Part shown: in pieces, positions 9,462-17,365 of the stretch
Layout: each line of letters starts with the position of its first letter
Position numbering within the stretch: the stretch's first letter is position 1
Assembly: GCA_949051815.1 (NCBI GenBank)
Contig: CARQVR010000013.1
Coordinates: forward strand, 1-60,491
DNA from: an uncultured Lachnospiraceae bacterium
Lineage (GTDB): Bacteria > Bacillota > Clostridia > Lachnospirales > Lachnospiraceae
DNA: 60,491 nt
Reading direction: 5' to 3'
Notes under the pieces: model-generated
What the model was told of the DNA's origin: nothing
What the model saw: the letters and a program-made list of their open reading frames with translations, nothing else
Database searches by the model: none
Made by a program: the position numbers and the translations under genes

Positions 9462-9533
9462 TGAAGGCGTGTTTCCCGGCTTGATTGTGTTAAACTATTC
9501 TGACAGGGAGCTAAGGCAGGTGAGTGGAATTTT

Positions 9534-9953
9534 ATGGAAAAGGGAGAGCGGATGAATAAAATAATACCAATTATTACAATTGTGGTAGTTGTGGCGGCAG
9601 TAGGTGTGTTTGCCTTTATTCTGATCAGACCGAAGCCGATTGTAGTGGGTGCGGCTGATACGGAAAAGATGCCAACTCGTATGGAAACGGACAGGAGCAG
9701 TATAGGAGAGACAAAGGAAATGATAAATAACCAGGAATATGTCGAAAATCAGGTTATTGCTGTTGCAGAGTCTAAACGGGAGGCAAAGAAAATTGCGAAA
9801 CAGATTGGAGGAGAGTTATTATCCTATGAAAATCAGGTAGCGGTCATTCAAATCGGAGTGACTGTTGAAGAGATGATGCAGCAGGTAGAAGAAGATTCTT
9901 CTCTTCCAAAGGTTTATCCGAATTATCAGGGATATCAGAATTATACGAATTAA
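9534..9953 (+). CDS. Membrane-anchored stand-alone propeptide-like (I9-type) protein
   Basis: This small protein (139 aa) has one N-terminal membrane segment (about 9-30) and a C-terminal domain of about 70 residues. That domain aligns by eye with the propeptide region of the upstream subtilase: EYVENQVIAVAES versus HYLANEAIFLASS, ENQVAVIQI versus EDGVAVMSF, and LPKVYPNYQGY versus LPAVYPNYRYT. No catalytic domain follows. Family knowledge: subtilase propeptides act as intramolecular chaperones and as tight inhibitors. Inference: this copy may inhibit or help fold the protease at the membrane. An alternative start at 9552 (MNKIIPI) has a nearby GGGAGAG; the 9534 start has AGGTGAG further upstream. 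Confidence 0.8.
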   Translation: MEKGERMNKIIPIITIVVVVAAVGVFAFILIRPKPIVVGAADTEKMPTRMETDRSSIGETKEMINNQEYVENQVIAVAESKREAKKIAKQIGGELLSYENQVAVIQIGVTVEEMMQQVEEDSSLPKVYPNYQGYQNYTN

Positions 9954-10026
9954 GTTCCGATCCCAGAGAGACTTCACTGCTTCTGCAGTCAGAAAAATTA
10001 CCTGGAGAGATTAAGACAGAATAATG

Positions 10027-10067
10027 AGACCTGCGGCTTTACAAAAGTCCGCAGGTCTTAAATTTTT
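10027..10067 (+). terminator. Terminator after the propeptide-like gene
   Basis: AGACCTGCGG (10027-10036) pairs perfectly with CCGCAGGTCT (10049-10058), followed by TAAATTTTTCC. Confidence 0.88.
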
Positions 10068-10111
10068 CCTTTGTTACACAGACTACCCGCGGCTTATAGG
10101 AGAAAGAACCG

Positions 10112-10177
10112 ATGAGGAAGAAAATGCTATTGATAATCATATCTGTGTCGATTATTATATTGATTATGTCCGGCTGA
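10112..10177 (+). pseudogene. 21-codon lipoprotein signal-peptide remnant
   Basis: An AGGAGA ribosome site (10098-10103) precedes an ATG that opens a 21-residue peptide: MRKK, a hydrophobic run, then LIMSG and a TGA stop. The stop occupies the codon where a lipobox cysteine would be expected (LIMSG-C, TGC/TGT versus TGA). The next in-frame stop is only eight codons later. It looks like the front end of a decayed lipoprotein gene; expression as a micropeptide cannot be excluded. Confidence 0.35.
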
Positions 10178-10269
10178 AGAGGAGGGCGGGCAGATTTTTA
10201 ATCTTACTTTGTTTTTTTATGTTTTTATGAAATCGTCGCAAATTCCGAGCAAATCCAGTCAAAAAACAG

Positions 10270-10298
10270 TTGACAAATCATTTTCTCACCATTATGAT
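10270..10298 (+). promoter_or_regulatory. Strong SigA-type promoter upstream of the Rpn-like gene
   Basis: TTGACA (10270-10275), 17 nt, TATGAT (10293-10298). Transcription would begin near 10305, leaving a leader of about 130 nt. The rest of the 9954-10437 gap holds a terminator, a lipoprotein remnant and the hairpins listed next. Confidence 0.8.
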
Positions 10299-10322
10299 TA
10301 ATACATCAGAGAAATTCTAAAC

Positions 10323-10366
10323 AATGTGCGTATCCGCACATTCAGACAGTTTCTGTCAGATTTTTC
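10323..10366 (+). terminator. Two leader hairpins, the second terminator-like
   Basis: AATGTGCG (10323-10330) pairs with CGCACATT (10335-10342). A second stem (GACAG 10345-10349, CTGTC 10353-10357, extended across one A-A mismatch) is followed directly by TTTTTC. Located about 20-60 nt after the predicted start site, this could be an attenuator or the end of a short RNA. Confidence 0.5.
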
Positions 10367-10437
10367 TTATACGAATTTAATATGGCAGGAACGGTGGTTT
10401 TGCAGACGATATCCTGCCGGAAAACGGAGGAGAACGG

Positions 10438-11385
10438 ATGCAGAAGAAAGAAAAAAGGAGCGGTATATTTAAAAGTTTTATTGCGGAGAATAACGGAAAA
10501 GGCAAGGTACACCGTGAGGTTAAGGACAGACTGTTCCGGTTTTTATTCACACAGGACAGAGAGGCTTTGCTGGAATTGTATAATGCGTTGAACGGTACGG
10601 ACTATCAGGATGCATCACAATTGCAGGTTGTGACCATTGAAAATGCAGTATATGTAATGATGAAAAATGATCTTGCTTTTATATTGGCGGGAACGATCAA
10701 TATGTATGAACATCAGAGCACATACAATGCAAATATGCCGCTCCGGTTTTTGATTTATCTGGTTCAGGAATATCAGAATCTTTTAGAGCAGGCGGAGCAG
10801 AGTCTCTATGGATCAAAGCAGATTCCGCTGCCGACACCGCAGTGTGTCGTATTTTATAATGGAACGCAGGCAGAGCCGGAAGAGCAGATTTTAAATCTTT
10901 CAGACGCATTCATTTGTAAGAACCGTGAATCGGACTTGGAATTACGGGTCAGAATGCTTAATATCAATTACGGGTATAACAGACAATTAATGGAAAAGTG
11001 CCGTGTTTTAAAGGAGTACGCGATGTTTGTGGATATATCGCGGCAGTACATGCGGCGGGGCCTGCCAAGTCAGGCGGCTGTGGAAGATGCGATACAATAC
11101 TGCATCGAACAGAAGATATTAGTGGAGACGCTTACGAAGTATCGGGCGGAGGTGCTGGGAATGATATTGGAGGAATTTGATAAGGACAAATACGAACGGA
11201 CGCTCCGGGCAGAGGGAAGAGAAGAAGGAAGAGAAGAAGGAAGAGAAGAAGGAAGAGAAGAAGGGGAGGAACGTGTAAACAGACTGATCAGGGCTTTGCT
11301 TGAGGAGAACCGCGTGGAAGATTTAGAGCGTTCGACCAGTGACAGAAACTATCGGGAAATGTTATACAAAGAATTTCATATCTGA
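10438..11385 (+). CDS. Rpn/YhgA-like PD-(D/E)XK family protein
   Basis: The product (315 aa) matches the Rpn family of recombination-promoting nucleases/putative transposases common in Clostridia. It has the DLAFIL (D78) and YEHQS (E91-x-Q93) motifs typical of the degenerate PD-(D/E)XK core, and a helical C-terminal half. The tail contains four GREE repeats encoded by four identical 12-bp units. A GGAGG ribosome site 7 nt before ATG 10438 fixes the start. Family knowledge: E. coli Rpn proteins cleave DNA and promote RecA-independent recombination. It is probably a mobile or selfish single gene inside the accessory block. The exact role is not known. Confidence 0.85.
   Translation: MQKKEKRSGIFKSFIAENNGKGKVHREVKDRLFRFLFTQDREALLELYNALNGTDYQDASQLQVVTIENAVYVMMKNDLAFILAGTINMYEHQSTYNANMPLRFLIYLVQEYQNLLEQAEQSLYGSKQIPLPTPQCVVFYNGTQAEPEEQILNLSDAFICKNRESDLELRVRMLNINYGYNRQLMEKCRVLKEYAMFVDISRQYMRRGLPSQAAVEDAIQYCIEQKILVETLTKYRAEVLGMILEEFDKDKYERTLRAEGREEGREEGREEGREEGEERVNRLIRALLEENRVEDLERSTSDRNYREMLYKEFHI
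11215..11262 (+). repeat. Four perfect 12-bp tandem coding repeats
   Basis: GGAAGAGAAGAA is repeated four times without change and encodes the (GREE)n tail of the Rpn-like protein. The unit is a multiple of three, so slippage would alter length without a frameshift. Confidence 0.93.
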
Positions 11386-11390
11386 TTTTA

Positions 11391-11437
11391 ATCCCCGCAT
11401 TCATCGGCTTACATCCGTTGAGGCGGGGATATGTTTT
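11391..11437 (+). terminator. Terminator after the Rpn-like gene
   Basis: ATCCCCGC (11391-11398) pairs with GCGGGGAT (11423-11430) around a 24-nt loop that contains a small CGG/CCG stem; ATGTTTTTG follows. Confidence 0.7.
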
Positions 11438-11448
11438 TGAAGTCACTT

Positions 11449-11494
11449 TACCAATTGTAAATTATTTGGTAGCTATGGTAGTATTAATTATAAT
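11449..11494 (+). promoter_or_regulatory. Promoter with overlapping inverted repeat for the transglutaminase-like gene
   Basis: TTGGTA (11466-11471), 17 nt, TATAAT (11489-11494) is a good promoter. TACCAA (11449-11454) and the -35 hexamer TTGGTA form an inverted repeat with 11-nt spacing, a plausible operator over the -35. Confidence 0.6.
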
Positions 11495-11526
11495 TATATC
11501 AGATTGAAAGATTTGAGGAGAACGGT

Positions 11527-14500
11527 ATGAAGTCAGGAAAAAGGATTTTAGCAGGCATACTGGCGGCCATAATGGTAGTTTCTGCGGCACAGTTTCCGGG
11601 AGGCGTTTCCTATGCGGAAGAACTGCCGGCTGTACAGGCGGGCATAACAGGGGAGATATCTGCCGCGCAGGAGGATGTGCTCCGGCAGGAACCGGTACAG
11701 GAAGGCGGGGCGGAAGAGACGGTGAAGCAGCCGGAAACAGGTACGCCGGAGAACGATTCCGATGAGCACGGGGAAGTGGAGGAAAATGATCCGTCGCAGC
11801 CGGAGACGCCGGAAGGCGGGGAAAGCAGCGGAGAGCAGACGCTGGGGAACGGAGAGAGCGGGGAAGCGTCCGGAGAGAAGACACCAGAGGATGGAGAGAA
11901 CGGGGACCTGTCCGGAGAGCAGACACCAGAGGATGGAGAGAACGGGGATCTGTCCGGAGAGAAGACACCAGAGGATGGAGAAAACGGGGATCTGTCCGGG
12001 GAGCAGACACCAGAGGATGGAGAGAACGGGGATCTGTCCGGGGAGCAGACACCAGAGGATGGAGAGAATGGGGACCTGTCTGGAGAGCAGTCACCGGGAG
12101 ACGGAGAGAACGGGGAAAATGCCGGGGATGAGAGCGGAGAGCCGGATGAGGAGATACCTGCGGAGGATGCGACGGTTTCCGAAAACGACCTGCAGGTTTC
12201 CGGCAATGACTTAATGTCTGTCGGAGGGCCGGAGGTCTGGGCGGATGTGGAGATTGAGGGCGCGTACCAGTTTGGCGGCGCGCCTTCCGCAGACGAGAGA
12301 ACTGCGTCTTATGCGGCGTCCGCGTACACTGACGAAGAGATCATGGACTATCTGTATCAGCAGATGAAAGCCCGCGTTACACCGATTGACGTCTCTCAGT
12401 ATGACATACCATATGAGACAACAGAGCCGAAAAAGATCGGACTTCTGGTCAGCGGGGTATTAAATGAGCATCCGGATCTTTATTATGTGAATGGCCGGTA
12501 TAGCTATAACTATAGCCCAGTTACGTCGACAATCATGCAGCTAGGCATTACCTACAACACCACGTTCAGCGATGCCGAATGTCAGAAAGGCGTAAGTGCT
12601 GCGCTTGCGTCGGTGGAGCAGGGCATGAGCGATCTCCAGAAAGCAATCGTTTTGCATGATTATCTGGCGGTTAACTGTGAGTACGATTATGATAATCTGA
12701 ACGCGGATACCCTGCCGCCCGAATCCTTTAACATATACGGGGTTTTTGTAAAGCGTACTGCCGTATGTCAGGGATATGCGCTTGCCTATAAGTATCTGCT
12801 AAATCAGGTGGGAATCGACTGCTATATGGTGACCAGCGATGTCATGAATCACGCGTGGAATCTGGTCAGGCTGGACGGACAGTACTATCAGGTGGACGTC
12901 ACATGGGACGATCCGGTACGGGACATTGTCGGCAGAGTGACGCACAACTACATGCTTTGCAGCGACGCGGCTTTTCAGGATGAAAAACATAAACACCGTG
13001 ACTGGGTTGTGACAAAGGGCAGCAGCGTGGTGGATTATCAGGCGACGGACACGCGCTATGACAATGCCTTCTGGACGGACTGCACGTCGCCGATGGTGAT
13101 ATCGGGCAGCGACTGCTATTACATATCGCCTGACGGCGGGCCGGGCAGGCAGCCTGCGCTTATGAAAACCAACCTGAATAATACTGCGACAGACGGAATG
13201 CCGCTGCAGGCGATTGACAAATGGCTGTCGTGGCCGAATGGTCCGATGGCATGGCAAGGCGCCTATTCAGGGTTGTTTCGCATCGATGACCGACTGTATT
13301 TCAATGATAAAGAGAATATTTACAGTGTTCCCATGGATGGCATAGACAGAAAGACGGAGTTTAGCGCCGATACCAAGTACGGTTATATTTACGGCAGCGC
13401 GTATTACAGGGGAGCGGTGCGCTACAGCCTCCACCAGTCGCCGAACCTGACGCAAAAGGAGGAAGTGCTGAGGGCGGATATCGGTGTGGGCGGCGCCGAT
13501 CCGGCCCCGCTGCCGGAGAGCGGTGTAGCGCTGGACCTCGAAAATCTGTCCCACGACTATACGGCGCTGGACGACAGCAGGATCAGCTCTGCTGCGGATG
13601 GCAGGCCAAAGCTCCTGGTTTTCTACCGTAATTCCTGCGGCAATTGTCAGAGTACGGTTCGCGGGATTACCAGAGCGATTGACAGATTTACCGGTACAGA
13701 CGTCTATGCACTGGAAATAGATGGCGCAGCGAAGGAAGCCGTCGCAGCTTTTCAGAAGCAATACGGCTGTGAACAGATTACTTTTTCCTATGACACGACA
13801 GCAAAGAACAGGGAGAGTATGATGCTGTACCTGCTGGAGACAGGTATTTACGACACGGCGGTGGCTATGCCGGTGATCTGTTATATTGACGCCAACAACC
13901 GCCTGCAATACATCACACAGGGGTTGAAGACTGCGGACGAAGTGTATGCCAATCTGACGAAGTACTGCAGATACTCGCAGGCTTATAAAGTCACTCCGCC
14001 TGTTGTCACCACATACAAAGTCGGACAGAAGATCAGTCTCAGGGGCGGAACCGTCACTTATCCGTCCGGCAGTGGTACGAGGACCGTGGCGCTTTCGGCG
14101 GGCATGATCGGTGGTTTTGATTCCTCAAAGCCGGGGGTATGCAGGGTGGATGTTACCGCTGGCGGCTATACGGGAAGTTTTGACACGCTGATTGTGGAGG
14201 AGCCGAAGCTGACGGCTTCTGTCGGGCAGAGTCTCAGGGAGATTGCTTTTCCGGACAATCCGCATGGGATGTATATATGGCGGGAGGATGATACGCAGAC
14301 GGTCAGTAAAGTGGGTGTTTACAGATTTTTGGCGGCGTTTATACCTAATGAGGCGGAAAAGTTTCAAGGACTGGATGTAGAGGTGCAGGTGACGGCACAG
14401 GAGATGTTCGGGAATGACACAAGTGTCACTTTGAAGGCAAACCGGTTTATTTATAATGGTTCGGAACAGGAACCGAAAGTTGCGGTACTGTCATCCGGCG

Positions 14501-17139
14501 TGCTTCTGGCAGAAGGGAAGGACTATACACTGTCCTATGCGGACAACAAAAATGCGGGCACCGCGACTGTGACTGTGGACGGCACAGGCTGCTATCTTGG
14601 CAGGATCAGCAGAACTTTTCAGATTCAGCCGGCTCCGGTTTTAATCCGGGCGAAGGATAAGACGATCCGGGTTGGGGACGGCATTTTGCCAAACAGCGCA
14701 TACGAGTATGAGATAAGCGGACTTGCGGGAACGGATGAACTGCTGGCACAGCCTCAGTTTACCTGCAATGCCGCGGATACGGATGCGACGGGACGGTATG
14801 CTATCGTTCCCTTCGGGGCGGACGCGGGAAGAAACTATACGATTGCCTATGAGAACGGTACGCTGACTGTGGCGCACGAATATGTTTCCTGTACGGTGTC
14901 TTTTGACGTGCAGGGGCACGGAACGCCGCCAGAGTCCCAGGTCGGTCTGCGGGCGGGGGAAACGGCTGAAAAACCGGAAGAGCCGTCCGCCGCCGGATAT
15001 CGTTTTGACGGCTGGTATCGGGACGCCTCCTGCACAAAAGTGTGGAATTTTGAGACGGATATCGTGCCGGCGGACATGACGCTTTACGCAAAGTGGCTTG
15101 AAGAAGGCAGGGAGGAAGGCGGTTTCGCCTTTCAGGAGATAGGCGACGTATATTATACGGGCAGGGCGTGCAAGCCGCCGGTATCTGTGTATGACGGGGA
15201 TGTGCTTTTAAAATCCGGCAGGGATTACCAGATCAGATACTATAATAACACGAACGCCAATAAGGACGGCGTGCTGAAACAGGGAAATGGTGAGGGCGCA
15301 GACTTTAACCCGGAGCTGCCCTATGTGGAGATCATTGGCAAGGGCAACTATACGGACAAAATTAAGGACGGAGAAAAAGATACCGTCAAGGTGAACTTTA
15401 ATATTCTGCGGGCGCCAATCGGAGACGGTACGGATCAGCCTGCGGCGGGTATTACGCTCAGGGTATCGGATCAGCTTGCGGTGGCGAAAAAGGCACAGAA
15501 GCCGTTCTCTTCCATTAAGTATAAAAAGGGCATGAAAAGGGATGTGGACTTTTGTCTGCGGCTGACGGTGGAAAATGCCCGCGATGAGGCAGGGCAGAGT
15601 CTGGCGAAGGATGCGGAGCTGGCCAATGCAGAAATTCCCAAGGGGTATGAAGGCGCTTTTTTGCTGACGGTGGAGGGTACCGGCAATTATACGGGAAGTA
15701 TCTGCCGGACGATCTATGTGGCGGATAAAGCGCACCTGATGAAAGGCGCAGTGATTACGCTTGGAAAAAATCTGAAAAATGTAACGTTTACGGGCAATGC
15801 GGTGAGGCTGACCCCGTCGGAGGAGAACTCGCCGGATACCTTTACCGTGAAATACGGCAGGACGTTCTTAAAACCCGGGCGCGATTATGTGGTGAGCTAC
15901 CGCAATCATGACAAGGTCGGCAGGGCGGAACTGGTCATCACCGGAAACGGGGCGTATGTCGGAACGAAGACGGCCGCTTTTCAGATCAAAGGAAAAGCCT
16001 TTTCGGCAAAAGTGGTTCAGGTGAGCGGTATAGAAAATAAGGTGTACACAGGCAGGGCGCAGACGCAGAATCAGGTTGTCCTGACATATGCTGCGAAAAA
16101 CGAAGAGCCGAAAACGCTGCAGTACGGGACGGACTATACCATAAGTTATATCCGGAATGTGAATAAGGGCAATGCGACAATGACCTTTAAGGGTATAGAG
16201 AAGGCGGGCTACAGCGGCAGCTTTAAGAAGACATTTCGGATTGCGGCGGCCGATATTGCCGACGTGAAGCAGGTAAGCTGCGGGGACACGATGAAAAACA
16301 TGAGTTTCCAGTACTGCAAAGCAGGCGCAAAGCCTGTGGAGGAGATCCGCCTGACAAACGCGCAGGGGTTTGTGCTGCAAAATGGCAGGGATTATACGCT
16401 CAGGTATAAGAACAACAAGGCGGTGGCGGAAGCTTCTGACGAGAAACCGCCCACGGTCACGGTGCAGGGAAAGGGCAATTACACGGGGAAACTCGACGTT
16501 GCTTTCCAAATCACAAAGAGAGGATTAGAGCAGGCTGTTGACAGCGGAAGCATACAGGTTGAGACGACGGCGACGGCTTATAATCCGAATAAGGCGGAGG
16601 ACTATGCGTACCGGCCGGCGGTGAAACTGATGGATGGAAAGAGCGCGATGCGCGTCAATACGGATTATGAAGTGACATATCTGCGTAACACGCAGGCGGA
16701 TTACCAGGCGTATCTGGAGGCATACGCGGCCGCTGTCCAGAAGGCCGAAAGCGGGGCGGCAGATCCGGAAACGGATAAAAATCTGCAGGAACTGAGACCG
16801 AAAGCTGTCATTACGGCGAAGACGGACGGCAGCTATGAGGTGGACGAAGCGATTGTCTGGCCGCTTGCGGTCTATCAGACGAAGCTGACAAAGAGCGGCA
16901 TACAGATAGACGTGGCGGAAGCGGTGTACACGGGAAATCAGGTGACGCCTGCGGTGACGGTTCGTGACGCCGCCGGTGAGAAAACGCTTGTGGCCGGAAG
17001 GGATTATACGGTTTCCTACGGCGCAAACAATAAATCCGGTAAGAATAAGGGAAGCGTGACGATTACCGGTATCGCACCGGAATATGGCGGGAGCGTAACG
17101 GTGAAATTCGAGATTGTGAGAAAAGCGATTATTTATTAA
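11527..17139 (+). CDS. Large secreted transglutaminase-like/thioredoxin-like surface protein
   Basis: This 1870-residue secreted protein starts with a signal peptide (about 1-31) and an acidic region holding six 14-residue repeats (about 115-198). A transglutaminase-like domain (about 270-480) has an intact triad: C414 (AVCQGYA), H442 (NHAWN) and D457 (VDVTWDD). It is followed by a thioredoxin-like segment with a CGNC redox motif (C704-C707, in VFYRNSCGNC), an InlB/Listeria-Bacteroides type repeat (about 1115-1195, RFDGWYRDASCTKVWNF), and six or more repeats of the type 'YTG...L..GRDYTVSY.NN...G.ATVT..G.GNYTG'. No sortase or SLH anchor is seen at the end (FEIVRKAIIY). It probably works at the cell surface in adhesion or peptide/wall cross-link processing; substrates are unknown. 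The ribosome site is TTGAGGAGA. Confidence 0.88.
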   Translation: MKSGKRILAGILAAIMVVSAAQFPGGVSYAEELPAVQAGITGEISAAQEDVLRQEPVQEGGAEETVKQPETGTPENDSDEHGEVEENDPSQPETPEGGESSGEQTLGNGESGEASGEKTPEDGENGDLSGEQTPEDGENGDLSGEKTPEDGENGDLSGEQTPEDGENGDLSGEQTPEDGENGDLSGEQSPGDGENGENAGDESGEPDEEIPAEDATVSENDLQVSGNDLMSVGGPEVWADVEIEGAYQFGGAPSADERTASYAASAYTDEEIMDYLYQQMKARVTPIDVSQYDIPYETTEPKKIGLLVSGVLNEHPDLYYVNGRYSYNYSPVTSTIMQLGITYNTTFSDAECQKGVSAALASVEQGMSDLQKAIVLHDYLAVNCEYDYDNLNADTLPPESFNIYGVFVKRTAVCQGYALAYKYLLNQVGIDCYMVTSDVMNHAWNLVRLDGQYYQVDVTWDDPVRDIVGRVTHNYMLCSDAAFQDEKHKHRDWVVTKGSSVVDYQATDTRYDNAFWTDCTSPMVISGSDCYYISPDGGPGRQPALMKTNLNNTATDGMPLQAIDKWLSWPNGPMAWQGAYSGLFRIDDRLYFNDKENIYSVPMDGIDRKTEFSADTKYGYIYGSAYYRGAVRYSLHQSPNLTQKEEVLRADIGVGGADPAPLPESGVALDLENLSHDYTALDDSRISSAADGRPKLLVFYRNSCGNCQSTVRGITRAIDRFTGTDVYALEIDGAAKEAVAAFQKQYGCEQITFSYDTTAKNRESMMLYLLETGIYDTAVAMPVICYIDANNRLQYITQGLKTADEVYANLTKYCRYSQAYKVTPPVVTTYKVGQKISLRGGTVTYPSGSGTRTVALSAGMIGGFDSSKPGVCRVDVTAGGYTGSFDTLIVEEPKLTASVGQSLREIAFPDNPHGMYIWREDDTQTVSKVGVYRFLAAFIPNEAEKFQGLDVEVQVTAQEMFGNDTSVTLKANRFIYNGSEQEPKVAVLSSGVLLAEGKDYTLSYADNKNAGTATVTVDGTGCYLGRISRTFQIQPAPVLIRAKDKTIRVGDGILPNSAYEYEISGLAGTDELLAQPQFTCNAADTDATGRYAIVPFGADAGRNYTIAYENGTLTVAHEYVSCTVSFDVQGHGTPPESQVGLRAGETAEKPEEPSAAGYRFDGWYRDASCTKVWNFETDIVPADMTLYAKWLEEGREEGGFAFQEIGDVYYTGRACKPPVSVYDGDVLLKSGRDYQIRYYNNTNANKDGVLKQGNGEGADFNPELPYVEIIGKGNYTDKIKDGEKDTVKVNFNILRAPIGDGTDQPAAGITLRVSDQLAVAKKAQKPFSSIKYKKGMKRDVDFCLRLTVENARDEAGQSLAKDAELANAEIPKGYEGAFLLTVEGTGNYTGSICRTIYVADKAHLMKGAVITLGKNLKNVTFTGNAVRLTPSEENSPDTFTVKYGRTFLKPGRDYVVSYRNHDKVGRAELVITGNGAYVGTKTAAFQIKGKAFSAKVVQVSGIENKVYTGRAQTQNQVVLTYAAKNEEPKTLQYGTDYTISYIRNVNKGNATMTFKGIEKAGYSGSFKKTFRIAAADIADVKQVSCGDTMKNMSFQYCKAGAKPVEEIRLTNAQGFVLQNGRDYTLRYKNNKAVAEASDEKPPTVTVQGKGNYTGKLDVAFQITKRGLEQAVDSGSIQVETTATAYNPNKAEDYAYRPAVKLMDGKSAMRVNTDYEVTYLRNTQADYQAYLEAYAAAVQKAESGAADPETDKNLQELRPKAVITAKTDGSYEVDEAIVWPLAVYQTKLTKSGIQIDVAEAVYTGNQVTPAVTVRDAAGEKTLVAGRDYTVSYGANNKSGKNKGSVTITGIAPEYGGSVTVKFEIVRKAIIY
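11869..12120 (+). repeat. Six 42-bp tandem coding repeats
   Basis: Six in-frame units of SGE(K/Q)TPEDGENGDL; the last is diverged (SPGDGENGEN). DNA units are nearly identical, so copy number probably varies between strains. They form an acidic stalk before the transglutaminase-like domain. Confidence 0.93.
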
Positions 17140-17145
17140 TTTTCC

Positions 17146-17185
17146 AGCGGGACGCCCCAGGGTGTCCTGCTGTTATTTTCTTTGA
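17146..17185 (+). terminator. Terminator after the transglutaminase-like gene
   Basis: AGCGGGACGCC (17146-17156) pairs with GGGTGTCCTGCT (17161-17171, some G-U pairs) around a 4-nt loop, then GTTATTTTCTTTG. A TATAAT at 17236-17241 downstream may serve the next gene with a poor -35. Confidence 0.8.
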
Positions 17186-17365
17186 TTTTTCTTAGTCTTC
17201 CAATTTTTTGAGTGTACAGCCTTCCATTTTTCGGTTATAATAAAAGTGTTTATGCGCCATATACTAATTCGTGTATACGCATCGGCATGATGTGCGATTC
17301 ATCAGAACAACCAAAGAACGTGGGATCCAGCGTGGAATCCGGAAAAACGTAGGAAAGAGGCAAAG

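Noticed and set aside
10024..10230. 68-codon + strand frame
   Set aside because: Begins inside a terminator hairpin, has no ribosome site and overlaps the lipoprotein remnant in another frame.
11610..12206. Minus-strand and alternative-frame repeats over the acidic stalk region
   Set aside because: Created by the 42-bp tandem repeats of the transglutaminase-like gene; the + frame with signal peptide is the real one.
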